From: Prevotellaceae bacterium
GTDB taxonomy: Bacteria; Bacteroidota; Bacteroidia; Bacteroidales; UBA932
Length of the DNA: 5,517 bases
Assembly (NCBI GenBank): GCA_031259805.1
Contig: JAIRKX010000043.1
Location: forward strand, 1 to 5,517
Reading direction: 5' to 3'
This document shows positions 1 through 5,517 of this stretch, piece by piece. The position numbers were made by a program, and so were the translations under genes. Position 1 is the first letter of the stretch, and each line of letters opens with the position of its first letter. The notes under the pieces are model-generated. The model saw nothing but the letters and a program-made list of their open reading frames with translations, was not told the origin of the DNA and did no database searches.

Positions 1-369
1 GTCGGCGGCGGCGCTGCGGTAGGCGTTAATCAGTCCGGGGACGCCAAGGAGGACGCCGCCGAAGTAGCGTACAACGACAACCAGCGTGTGGGTTAATTCT
101 CGCGAAAGCAGTTGCCCCAGTATCGGTTTTCCGCCGGTGGACGAGGGTTCGCCGTCGTCGTTGGCGCGCCATTGTTCGCCGTTCAGCCCGATGCGGTAGG
201 CGAAGCAGTGGTGTCGCGCATCGAAATAGTCTTTTTTTAAGCGTTGCACATGTGCTTTTACCTGCGCTTCGTCGTCTACCGGCCATGCAAAGGCGAGGAA
301 TTTACTTCCTTTGTCTTTAAATAGCCCGGTGGCGGGGGCGACAATTGTTTTATAGTTGTCTGTATTCAT
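1..369 (-). CDS. yigZ: YigZ/IMPACT family protein, partial (C-terminus beyond window)
   Basis: The first 123 codons are visible and stay open to the window edge; family members are about 200 residues, so the rest of the C-terminal part lies outside. The IMPACT N-terminal (UPF0029) domain is recognised by GSKFLAFA (21-28), DARHHCFAYRIG (50-61), DDGEPSSTGGKPIL (71-84) and the VVVRYFGG...LGVPGLINAYR block (98-118), all hallmark stretches in the right order. The domain has a ribosomal S5 domain 2-like fold; eukaryotic IMPACT regulates the GCN2 kinase, but the bacterial role is not settled, so no reaction is assigned. The start is the first ATG after an in-frame TGA that is also the stop of the DUF4293 gene, 15 bases upstream. 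That short gap implies co-transcription with DUF4293. Family assignment is firm; function is not. Confidence 0.93.
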   Translation of the reverse strand, partial: MNTDNYKTIVAPATGLFKDKGSKFLAFAWPVDDEAQVKAHVQRLKKDYFDARHHCFAYRIGLNGEQWRANDDGEPSSTGGKPILGQLLSRELTHTLVVVVRYFGGVLLGVPGLINAYRSAAAD

Positions 370-384
370 TACCTGCGGCGGTAT

Positions 385-804
385 TCAGCGTAGCCGGTCG
401 GCGGCTCGCACTAATTCTTCGTCGCGCCGGATATAACACACAGCCATGAAATGCAGCGCTACCGCCATAGCCGGAAATACGGCCGGCGTCAAAAAGTGCA
501 TTTCCGTTGTGGCAAAATAAAAGGCTATCAATGCCTGAATGCCGGTTAATACGGCAATGTTCCATCGGCACAGGCGTATTTGGCGCGTCCGGCGGCGATA
601 TAAAAACAGCGTCGCCAACGTTATGCCTGCGGACGCCGGCAGCAAAACCGATGCAAGCGCCGGAAACAGCCCCTGCGAGTTTGTCCACATAAACACCCCG
701 ATGGAGTGGACTGCCGCTCCTTCACGCCATACCGGTGCGAGGAACAGCGACGTCTCCAACCCGAGAGCCAGTAAAAGAAATATCGTTTGGATTCGTTGCC
801 ACAT
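385..804 (-). CDS. DUF4293 family integral membrane protein
   Basis: This 139-residue protein has four likely membrane segments at about 5-24, 46-69, 80-98 and 104-124, with a basic loop (YRRRTRQIR, 69-77) between the second and third that should face the cytoplasm. The start MWQRIQTIFLLLA and the end IRRDEELVRAADRLR are, from memory, the characteristic ends of DUF4293, a family of small Bacteroidota inner-membrane proteins of unknown function. It is at the short end of the family's usual length, but both ends are present, so it looks intact. The gene follows the small HTH gene by 37 bases and precedes the YigZ-family gene by 15, consistent with a three-gene operon. No hairpin with a U-run separates it from either neighbour. 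No catalytic residues can be identified, and no function is proposed. Confidence 0.88.
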   Translation of the reverse strand: MWQRIQTIFLLLALGLETSLFLAPVWREGAAVHSIGVFMWTNSQGLFPALASVLLPASAGITLATLFLYRRRTRQIRLCRWNIAVLTGIQALIAFYFATTEMHFLTPAVFPAMAVALHFMAVCYIRRDEELVRAADRLR

Positions 805-841
805 GATGATCCGGCTTTTTAGGATGGCTGCCCGAAAGAGG

Positions 842-1105
842 CTACCACTTGATGTTATTTTCTTCCAGTATTTTTTTTGCCAAATTCAGAATGGTTACAT
901 CGTCGTACGACACAATACCGCCGTCGGGGCCTTGTTCGTAGTGGATGCCAATGGATTTTCCGTGTTCAAAATCGTTGCCCCCGAAATAATTTCGGATTGT
1001 ATCCACCGATGTATTCAACAATTCGGCAATACGGTGTGTACTGCCGTCGGGAAGTGCATCTTTGATGCGACGCAGTTCATTAAATGTGATAGTAGCTCCT
1101 TCCAT
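842..1105 (-). CDS. Small helix-turn-helix DNA-binding protein (Bacteroidota type)
   Basis: This 87-residue protein begins with TFNELRRIKDALPDGS (7-22), followed by a good helix-turn-helix at about 24-41 (RIAELLNTS turn, then VDTIRNYFGG). Its second half carries EQGPDGGIVSYDD (57-69) and a terminal amphipathic helix (LAKKILEE). From memory this matches a small conserved Bacteroidales protein usually annotated only as a DNA-binding protein; its targets are unknown. The ATG is followed at once by an AAGGAGCT-like run, which could pass for a Shine-Dalgarno sequence. However, no in-frame start lies at a suitable distance after it, and the family begins near this ATG, so the ATG is kept. The gene has its own predicted promoter about 40 bases upstream and probably leads the operon with DUF4293 and the YigZ-family gene. 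Autoregulation is possible, because short palindromes overlap the promoter. Confidence 0.85.
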   Translation of the reverse strand: MEGATITFNELRRIKDALPDGSTHRIAELLNTSVDTIRNYFGGNDFEHGKSIGIHYEQGPDGGIVSYDDVTILNLAKKILEENNIKW

Positions 1106-1144
1106 GTGTAAAAGTATTTAGAATTTAACGTTTCAAAAAGCGGT

Positions 1145-1176
1145 TAAAGGTAGAATATTCTTTTCGATTTGACAAA
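1145..1176 (-). promoter_or_regulatory. Bacteroidota-type promoter for the HTH-DUF4293-yigZ unit
   Basis: Reading the minus strand, TTTG at 1176-1173 is followed after exactly 20 bases by TACCTTTA at 1152-1145. This matches the Bacteroidota sigma factor consensus of a -33 TTTG and a -7 TAnnTTTG in every fixed position except the last. Transcription would start a few bases further on, near 1140, giving a leader of roughly 30-35 bases before the ATG at 1105. Two short palindromes overlap the promoter: ATTTG-A-CAAAT on the plus strand (1167-1177), covering the -33 element, and AGAATATTCT (1152-1161) in the spacer, sharing one base with the -7 box. They could be an operator, which is inference. 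Confidence 0.7.
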
Positions 1177-1183
1177 TTATTTT

Positions 1184-2563
1184 TCAATCTATTGGAATGC
1201 AATAAAGTTGTCCTGTTTCATAATGTGTAATCCGGACGGCTTGTCCTTTGTCGATCATTCCGTATTCGGCTACGGCGTCGTACAGTTCGTTGTGGACGAT
1301 TATTTTTCCCGACGGGCGGAGTACGGTGTGCGCCGTGCCGGTAGCGCCGACCAGTTGCGCCGGTTCCTGCGGTACGCCTACGTATCCGGCATTTTCCGTC
1401 AGGTCGGTTTTGAGGGCGATGCGGCCGAAGAATTTCGTCGAATACAGTTTTCGGGACAGGTAAATGCTGCCGACCAGTCCGCCGAAAATGCCCGCAGAGA
1501 GTACGAATAACGGTCGGACAAGCGGCGTCAGGTCAATACCTGCGGGCGTCGAGAGCAGGTGGTTGTCTATCATGGCGAGCAACAGGCCTGTGATGCATAA
1601 TAGAATCCCCGCGATGCCCGTAATGCCGAAGCCGGGGATGACAAACAACTCGACCGCCAGCAATGCCAGCCCTCCGATGAACAGTAGCAGTTCCCAGTTT
1701 TCGGCGAGGCCTTCGAGGTAGAGCGGGGCAAAGTAGAGCAGCGCGCCGACTACCGCCGCGGCCAGCGGGAAGCCGATGCCGGGCGATTGTAACTCGAAAT
1801 ATATGCCGCCGATAATCAACATCAGCAAAAGCCCCTGCAGGAGCGGGCTCATAAGGAAGAGGATGATTTTGTCGAGCCACGAAGGGCTGTATTTTTTTAC
1901 GACCGCCGGCGTCAGTCCTGCCAGCGCAAGGACTTCGTCGATCGATTCCGCGCGGCCTTCGCAGTAGCCGTTGGCAATGGCTTCGTCGACCGTAAAGGTA
2001 AGTACTTTGGCGCTGTCGATAAGGCCGGGGACGATAATCCGGGGATCGACCATCGCTTCGGCAATGAGGGGGTCGCGATGCCATACTTCGACGGTGTCGC
2101 GGCCTTGCAATACTTTCCGTTTGCCGTGAGCGGCGGCGGTCGAGCGCATCATCGAGCGCATGAACGACTGGTATTTGTCGGGTACTACTGCGCCGGTTTG
2201 GTCGACAACCGTTGCTGCGCCGATACTTCCGCCGCTACGCATGTAGATGCTGTCGCAGGCAATAGCAATCAGCGCCCCGGCCGACGCCGCCTGATTGTCG
2301 ATAAACACAAGCGTCGGGATTTCGCAATGCAAAAGAGTGGTGCGGATGCTGTCGGCAGCTGTCAGTTCGCCGCCGTAGGTATTTAAATGCAGGAGGATGT
2401 AATCGCTTTGCAGGGCGCGCGCTTCCGTCAATCCTTTGCGGATGATCCGCACTGCCGGCGCATCAATGTCCCGATGAAGAGGGATGACATACACGGACTG
2501 CTGCTCCGCATACCCGTAGCCGGCCATACAAAGAAAAGTAAGCCAGAAAAGAAAATAACGCAT
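1184..2563 (-). CDS. nfeD: NfeD-family membrane-anchored serine protease (ClpP class), full length
   Basis: This 459-residue protein has the long form of NfeD. A signal peptide covers residues 1-19 (Arg2, hydrophobic core FLFWLTFLCMAGYG, likely cleavage after GYA). A ClpP-class protease domain follows to about 215: NTYGGELTAAD (61-71) is the Gly-rich substrate-side motif, Ser94 in NQAASAGALIA is the expected nucleophile, and Lys130 (VPDKYQSF) is the likely catalytic lysine of the Ser-Lys dyad. Five hydrophobic segments lie at about 236-257, 263-283, 290-309, 312-332 and 350-369. The NfeD OB-fold domain is at about 385-459, with the LRPSGKI (415-421) signature. Archaeal relatives cleave the hydrophobic C-terminus of stomatin, and NfeD proteins commonly partner stomatin or flotillin homologues; none is encoded in this window. 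The gene begins 50 bases after gyrA with no clear promoter or Shine-Dalgarno sequence, so co-transcription with gyrA is likely. Confidence 0.95.
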   Translation of the reverse strand: MRYFLFWLTFLCMAGYGYAEQQSVYVIPLHRDIDAPAVRIIRKGLTEARALQSDYILLHLNTYGGELTAADSIRTTLLHCEIPTLVFIDNQAASAGALIAIACDSIYMRSGGSIGAATVVDQTGAVVPDKYQSFMRSMMRSTAAAHGKRKVLQGRDTVEVWHRDPLIAEAMVDPRIIVPGLIDSAKVLTFTVDEAIANGYCEGRAESIDEVLALAGLTPAVVKKYSPSWLDKIILFLMSPLLQGLLLMLIIGGIYFELQSPGIGFPLAAAVVGALLYFAPLYLEGLAENWELLLFIGGLALLAVELFVIPGFGITGIAGILLCITGLLLAMIDNHLLSTPAGIDLTPLVRPLFVLSAGIFGGLVGSIYLSRKLYSTKFFGRIALKTDLTENAGYVGVPQEPAQLVGATGTAHTVLRPSGKIIVHNELYDAVAEYGMIDKGQAVRITHYETGQLYCIPID

Positions 2564-2613
2564 AATAATTAGGAATGTGAATTAAAAATCCGATAGCTTT
2601 TGTCCTGCGTCTT

Positions 2614-5151
2614 TTACTCCGTCGTTACGCTGTTTTCGTCGGCCGGCGCGCTGTTCTCGTCCGGCTTTTCTTCGCTTTTATTGACTTTGCACACGGCGGC
2701 AATCTGGTCGCCATTTCGCAGGTTAATCAGGCGAACGCCCTGCGCTGCGCGACCGGTGATACGCACATCCGCTACCGCCAACCGGATAGCGACTCCCGAT
2801 CGATTGATAATCATCAAATCGTTTTCGTCGGTAACTTCTTTGATAGCTATCAGGTGGCCGGTTTTTTCGGTAATGTTAAGGGTCTTGACGCCCTTCCCGC
2901 CGCGGTTGGTAATACGGTAATCGTCCAGTTCCGAGCGCTTGCCGTAGCCGTTTTCGCTGACCACCATCACATGCAGTTTCTGCGTTTCGATGTTTGACGG
3001 GTCTACGCATATCATGCCTATGACCTCGTCGCCGGCGTCGGTGGAGATGCCGCGTACACCCATCCCCGTACGGCCTACGGCGCGTACTTTCGCTTCGTTG
3101 AAACGCACGCATTTGCCGCTGCGTACCGCCAGCAGGATTTCGCATTTGCCGTTGGTCAGGATGGCTTCGAGCAGTTCGTCGCCTTCGCGAATAGTGATGG
3201 CGTTGATGCCGTTGGCACGTGGACGCGCATAGGCGACCAGCGAGGTTTTTTTCACCGTGCCTTTTTTTGTGCACAGTACAATATGGTTTTGCCGGATGTA
3301 TTCCGCATCGTTCAGGTTCTCGACGTTGATGTAGGCCATTACTTTATCGTCCTGTTCTATGTTGATGACGTTTTGGATAGCGCGACCTTTCGTCGTCTTT
3401 TCCCCTTCGGGAATTTCATAGACTTTCAACCAGTAACAGCGGCCTTTTTGCGTAAAGAATAACATCGTGCTGTGCATGTTGGCTACGTAAATATGCTCAA
3501 TAAAATCGGCGTCGCGGGTAGCGCTCCCTTTAGCGCCGACGCCGCCACGATTCTGCAAGCGGTATTCCGTAAGGTTGGTACGCTTGACATAGCCCATGTG
3601 CGAGATAGTAATTACCACATCGTCGTCCGCATAAAAGTCTTCCGGATTAAATTCTTCGGCGGCATAGACGATAGTCGTGCGGCGTTCGTCGCCATATTTG
3701 TCGCGCAGGGCAATGGTTTCGTCCTTGACGATTTGGAGTTGCAGCTGCTCATCGGCCAGCACTGCTTTCAAATAGGTGATCAACTGCATCAGGTCTGCGT
3801 ATTCGGCTTTGAGTTTATCGCGTTCCAGTCCGGTCAACTGCCGCAGACGCATCTGGATAATTTCTTCGGCCTGCTCGACGGACAGGCCGAATCGCGCAAT
3901 CAAGCCGTTGCGCGCTTCTTCCGGCGTTTTCGACGAGCGAATAAGCGCAATTACTTCGTCGAGGTGATCCAGTGCAATCAACAGTCCTTCGAGAATGTGG
4001 GCGCGTTTTTCGGCGCGATTCAGTTCGTAGCGTGTCCGGCGGACGACGACTTCGTGGCGGTGTTTAACAAAGTATTTTAGAAGTTGTAGCAGATTCAGCA
4101 TGCGCGGACGACCGTCGACCAGTGCAATGTTGTTGACCGAAAACGTCGATTGCAGTTGCGTGTACTTGAACAGCATGTTGAGTACGACATTGGCCACCGC
4201 GCCCATCTTCAGTTTGACGACGATGCGCATTCCCTTGCGGTCGCTCTCGTCGTTGACGTAGGAGATGCCCTCTACCTTTTTATCTTCGACCAGTTCGGCG
4301 ATTTTCTGAATGAGTTCCTTTTTATTGACCATATAAGGAATCTCGCTGATCACGATGGTTTCACGACCGCTGTTCGACACCTCGATGTCGGTTTTTGAAC
4401 GCAGCACAATCCGTCCGCGTCCAGTTTCAAATGCATCCTTAATTCCCTGGTATCCGTAGATGATACCGCCGGTCGGGAAGTCGGGGCCTTTGATATGGCG
4501 CTGCAATAATTCGTCTACCGTGATATTTCGGTTGTCGATGTAAGCGCAAATGGCGTTACAGATTTCGGTCAGGTTGTGGGGCGGCATATTGGTGGCCATG
4601 CCCACCGCAATCCCCGATGCGCCGTTGAGCAGCAGCAGCGGCGCTTTGGTGGCCAGCACTGTCGGTTCGGTATATTCTTCGCTGTAATTCGGTATAAAAT
4701 TAACGGTGTTTTTGTCTAAGTCGGCCAGCACTTCTTCGGTCAGTTTTTGCAGACGCGCTTCGGTGTACCGCATGGCTGCTGCGGAATCGCCATCGACCGA
4801 CCCGAAGTTCCCCTGTCCGTCGACCAGCATATAGCGCAAACTCCACGGCTGCGCCATGCGTACCATCGCTTCGTAGAGCGCCGAGTCGCCATGCGGGTGA
4901 AACTTCCCCATCACATCGCCTACAATACGCGCCGACTTTTTATAGGGTTTGCCGGGCGACAGCCCCAGTTCATCCATGCCATATAGTATACGGCGGTGTA
5001 CCGGCTTCAACCCGTCGCGGACATCGGGCAGCGCGCGCGATACTATTACCGACATCGAATAGTCGATATACGCGCTCTTCATCTCTTCCTCGATATTGAT
5101 TTTAATAATCCGTTCGGACGCCTCGTTTGTTTCGTTTATGTTGTCTATCAT
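2614..5151 (-). CDS. gyrA: DNA gyrase subunit A
   Basis: The complete 845-residue GyrA, with GyrB, introduces negative supercoils using ATP. The breakage-reunion domain covers about 15-500: the helix-turn-helix region GDVMGKFHPHGDSALYEAM (78-96), the catalytic Tyr129 in AAAMRYTEARL, and Ile181 in GIAVGMATNMPPHN, aligned to the intercalating isoleucine of E. coli. Ser90 and Glu94 correspond to E. coli Ser83 and Asp87, an unmutated-looking quinolone-resistance region. The C-terminal DNA-wrapping pinwheel runs from about 505 to 820. Its GyrA box reads QNRGGVG (533-539) rather than the proteobacterial QRRGGKG; a related TNRGGKG lies at 748-754. An acidic tail (from 825, rich in Glu and Asp) ends the protein. 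Length and the complete wrapping domain favour GyrA over ParC. The leader is A/T-rich without a Shine-Dalgarno sequence, and a promoter lies about 50 bases upstream. Confidence 0.98.
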   Translation of the reverse strand: MIDNINETNEASERIIKINIEEEMKSAYIDYSMSVIVSRALPDVRDGLKPVHRRILYGMDELGLSPGKPYKKSARIVGDVMGKFHPHGDSALYEAMVRMAQPWSLRYMLVDGQGNFGSVDGDSAAAMRYTEARLQKLTEEVLADLDKNTVNFIPNYSEEYTEPTVLATKAPLLLLNGASGIAVGMATNMPPHNLTEICNAICAYIDNRNITVDELLQRHIKGPDFPTGGIIYGYQGIKDAFETGRGRIVLRSKTDIEVSNSGRETIVISEIPYMVNKKELIQKIAELVEDKKVEGISYVNDESDRKGMRIVVKLKMGAVANVVLNMLFKYTQLQSTFSVNNIALVDGRPRMLNLLQLLKYFVKHRHEVVVRRTRYELNRAEKRAHILEGLLIALDHLDEVIALIRSSKTPEEARNGLIARFGLSVEQAEEIIQMRLRQLTGLERDKLKAEYADLMQLITYLKAVLADEQLQLQIVKDETIALRDKYGDERRTTIVYAAEEFNPEDFYADDDVVITISHMGYVKRTNLTEYRLQNRGGVGAKGSATRDADFIEHIYVANMHSTMLFFTQKGRCYWLKVYEIPEGEKTTKGRAIQNVINIEQDDKVMAYINVENLNDAEYIRQNHIVLCTKKGTVKKTSLVAYARPRANGINAITIREGDELLEAILTNGKCEILLAVRSGKCVRFNEAKVRAVGRTGMGVRGISTDAGDEVIGMICVDPSNIETQKLHVMVVSENGYGKRSELDDYRITNRGGKGVKTLNITEKTGHLIAIKEVTDENDLMIINRSGVAIRLAVADVRITGRAAQGVRLINLRNGDQIAAVCKVNKSEEKPDENSAPADENSVTTE

Positions 5152-5202
5152 AATTTAAAAATGCAGATTCAAATTTCACTTATCTTGTAAAAAATAAGCA
5201 TG

Positions 5203-5210
5203 CAAAGATA
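5203..5210 (-). promoter_or_regulatory. gyrA promoter, -7 box
   Basis: The minus strand reads TATCTTTG here, a perfect match to the Bacteroidota -7 consensus TAnnTTTG, followed by CA. Transcription would begin a few bases downstream, giving a leader of about 45 bases to the gyrA ATG at 5151. The expected -33 TTTG is absent at a spacing of 19-21 bases; the nearest candidate is the degenerate GTTTTC at 5225-5230, and the intervening spacer holds a run of eight T on the coding strand (5213-5220). A box this exact, correctly placed before the gene, makes it the best candidate for gyrA-nfeD transcription. Confidence 0.72.
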
Positions 5211-5274
5211 GGAAAAAAAACGCAGAAAACAGGTGTTGCATTTACTGCGGATGTATTTCAAATTGTCTGAACTT

Positions 5275-5305
5275 TGATTCTTGTGATTTTTATGATTCTT
5301 ATGAT
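5275..5305. repeat. 9-base tandem repeat, about 3.4 copies
   Basis: Units TGATTCTTG (5275), TGATTTTTA (5284) and TGATTCTTA (5293), then a partial TGAT (5302), follow each other without gaps. Because the period is a multiple of three, the reverse strand reads as repeated His-Lys-Asn in one frame, which creates the illusion of a coding region. Confidence 0.85.
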
Positions 5306-5333
5306 GGCCTGCGGCGAGCATTCCCCCGCCAGA

Positions 5334-5368
5334 GAGTTGAAAGTTGAGAGTTGAAAATTGTGAATTGT
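5334..5368. repeat. 7-base tandem repeat, 5 copies
   Basis: Five consecutive heptamers, GAGTTGA, AAGTTGA, GAGTTGA, AAATTGT and GAATTGT, fit the consensus RARTTGW. The copies differ by purine transitions and the last base, as expected for an aged tandem array. Similar GAGTTGA/AATTGTG arrays are, from memory, common in Bacteroidota spacers. Confidence 0.85.
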
Positions 5369-5380
5369 ATGGTTTTTTAC

Positions 5381-5417
5381 ACAGAGAGACACGGAGGTGC
5401 ACAGAGAGGCACAGAGG
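5381..5417. repeat. 10-base tandem repeat, about 3.7 copies
   Basis: Units ACAGAGAGAC (5381), ACGGAGGTGC (5391), ACAGAGAGGC (5401) and a partial ACAGAGG (5411) form a purine-rich array. This CACAGAG/CACGGAG type is, from memory, found in the spacers of many unrelated bacteria. Its function is unknown. Confidence 0.82.
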
Positions 5418-5419
5418 AA

Positions 5420-5433
5420 TTCTTAGTTCTTAG
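5420..5433. repeat. 7-base direct repeat, 2 copies
   Basis: TTCTTAG occurs twice head to tail (5420-5426 and 5427-5433), immediately after the purine-rich array and before the C-rich hairpin cluster. Two short copies alone would be weak; the position inside a chain of other micro-repeats makes it more likely to belong to the same composite region. Confidence 0.6.
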
Positions 5434-5440
5434 TAAAGTC

Positions 5441-5476
5441 CACCCCCGCCCTGTCGGGCACCCCCGCCAGCGGGGG
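5441..5476. repeat. C-rich direct repeat with perfect GC hairpin
   Basis: CACCCCCGCC occurs at 5441-5450 and again at 5459-5468, 18 bases apart; a further CCCCCGCCAG sits at 5323-5332. The second copy begins a perfect inverted repeat, CCCCCGC (5461-5467) and GCGGGGG (5470-5476), around a two-base centre. Between the copies lies a smaller stem, GCCC (5448-5451) with GGGC (5456-5459) and a four-base loop. The first copy could pair with GCGGGGG instead, so two folds compete. No T-run follows on either strand, so it is not an ordinary intrinsic terminator. It resembles a dispersed palindromic element more than a site for the gyrA gene. Confidence 0.72.
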
Positions 5477-5517
5477 ACAGCCATGCGGCGGCAGCCTTTG
5501 CACGGCGCAACCTGCGT

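Larger units (their letters stand above)
5211..5517. other. Non-coding, repeat-rich spacer upstream of gyrA
   Basis: No credible gene lies in this stretch on either strand. An open frame of 77 codons on the minus strand (5402-5169) translates to low-complexity repeats (HKNHKNHKN, FSTLNFQLS) and runs across the gyrA promoter, so it is not a gene. The contents are an A-tract next to the promoter, four tandem micro-repeat patches (listed separately) and a C-rich hairpin cluster. The last 40 bases (5478-5517) are GC-rich and uninterpretable on their own: they may be more repeat, or the end of a gene beyond the window. Confidence 0.7.

Noticed and set aside
805..841. Possible terminator between the HTH gene and DUF4293
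   Set aside because: Only a four-base stem (ATCC/GGAT) with a long loop can be drawn, and no T-run follows on the minus strand.
1092..1102. AAGGAGCT just inside the HTH gene as a ribosome binding site for a shorter product
   Set aside because: No in-frame ATG, GTG or TTG follows at a suitable distance; the nearby ATG (in AATGAACTG) is out of frame, and the conserved N-terminal residues would be lost.
539..1111. A 190-codon open frame on the plus strand
   Set aside because: It runs opposite two genes with recognisable families (DUF4293 and the HTH protein) and across the gap between them, and its translation shows no domain.
1533..2084. A 183-codon arginine-rich minus-strand frame inside nfeD
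   Set aside because: It is a shifted frame of nfeD, with the Arg/Pro-rich composition typical of out-of-frame translation in GC-rich coding DNA.
3472..4080. A 202-codon open frame on the plus strand inside gyrA
   Set aside because: It lies wholly opposite an unmistakable conserved gyrA domain; the antisense frame is open by codon bias and its product resembles nothing I know.
4870..4920. Fluoroquinolone-resistance substitution in GyrA
   Set aside because: Ser90 and Glu94 stand at the two key positions; Ser is the unmutated state and Glu is a normal residue at the second position in many wild-type gyrases.
5169..5402. A 77-codon open frame on the minus strand upstream of gyrA
   Set aside because: Its translation is made of the 9-base and 7-base tandem repeats (HKNHKNHKN, FSTLNFQLS) plus low-complexity hydrophobic residues, and it covers the gyrA promoter. 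It has no family resemblance.
5482..5517. Start of a plus-strand gene at the right edge (ATG at 5483)
   Set aside because: Only eleven or so codons are visible, directly adjoining the hairpin repeat, and nothing distinguishes them from more repeat sequence.

Overview
The window reads as a chromosomal core-gene segment from a member of the Bacteroidota, most likely Bacteroidales. Four things support this: a DUF4293 membrane protein and a small helix-turn-helix protein of types I know only from this phylum; a GyrA whose wrapping box reads QNRGGVG, the form I associate with Bacteroidota; Bacteroidota-type promoter boxes (TTTG / TAnnTTTG); and A/T-rich start regions without clear Shine-Dalgarno sequences. 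Genus cannot be decided from what is visible.

Every gene lies on the minus strand, so transcription runs from high to low coordinates. In that order: a non-coding, repeat-rich spacer (about 5211-5517); the gyrA promoter (-7 box at 5203-5210); gyrA (5151-2614, complete DNA gyrase subunit A); nfeD (2563-1184, membrane-anchored ClpP-class serine protease with a C-terminal NfeD domain), 50 bases behind gyrA; a second promoter (1176-1145); a small DNA-binding protein gene (1105-842); a DUF4293 membrane protein gene (804-385); and a YigZ/IMPACT-family gene (369-1) that runs off the left edge.

The layout suggests two transcription units. The first is gyrA-nfeD, read from the promoter upstream of gyrA. 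The second is HTH-DUF4293-yigZ, read from the promoter between nfeD and the HTH gene, with gaps of 37 and 15 bases. No intrinsic terminator (GC hairpin plus U-run) was found between the two, so read-through is possible. The genes do not form one pathway: DNA supercoiling, membrane-protein quality control and conserved proteins of unclear role sit side by side.

I see no new multi-gene system here. The least ordinary parts are the spacer upstream of gyrA, which packs four different tandem micro-repeat families (periods 9, 7, 10 and 7 bases) and a C-rich hairpin cluster into about 200 bases, and the HTH gene promoter, which carries two short palindromes placed where an operator could sit.
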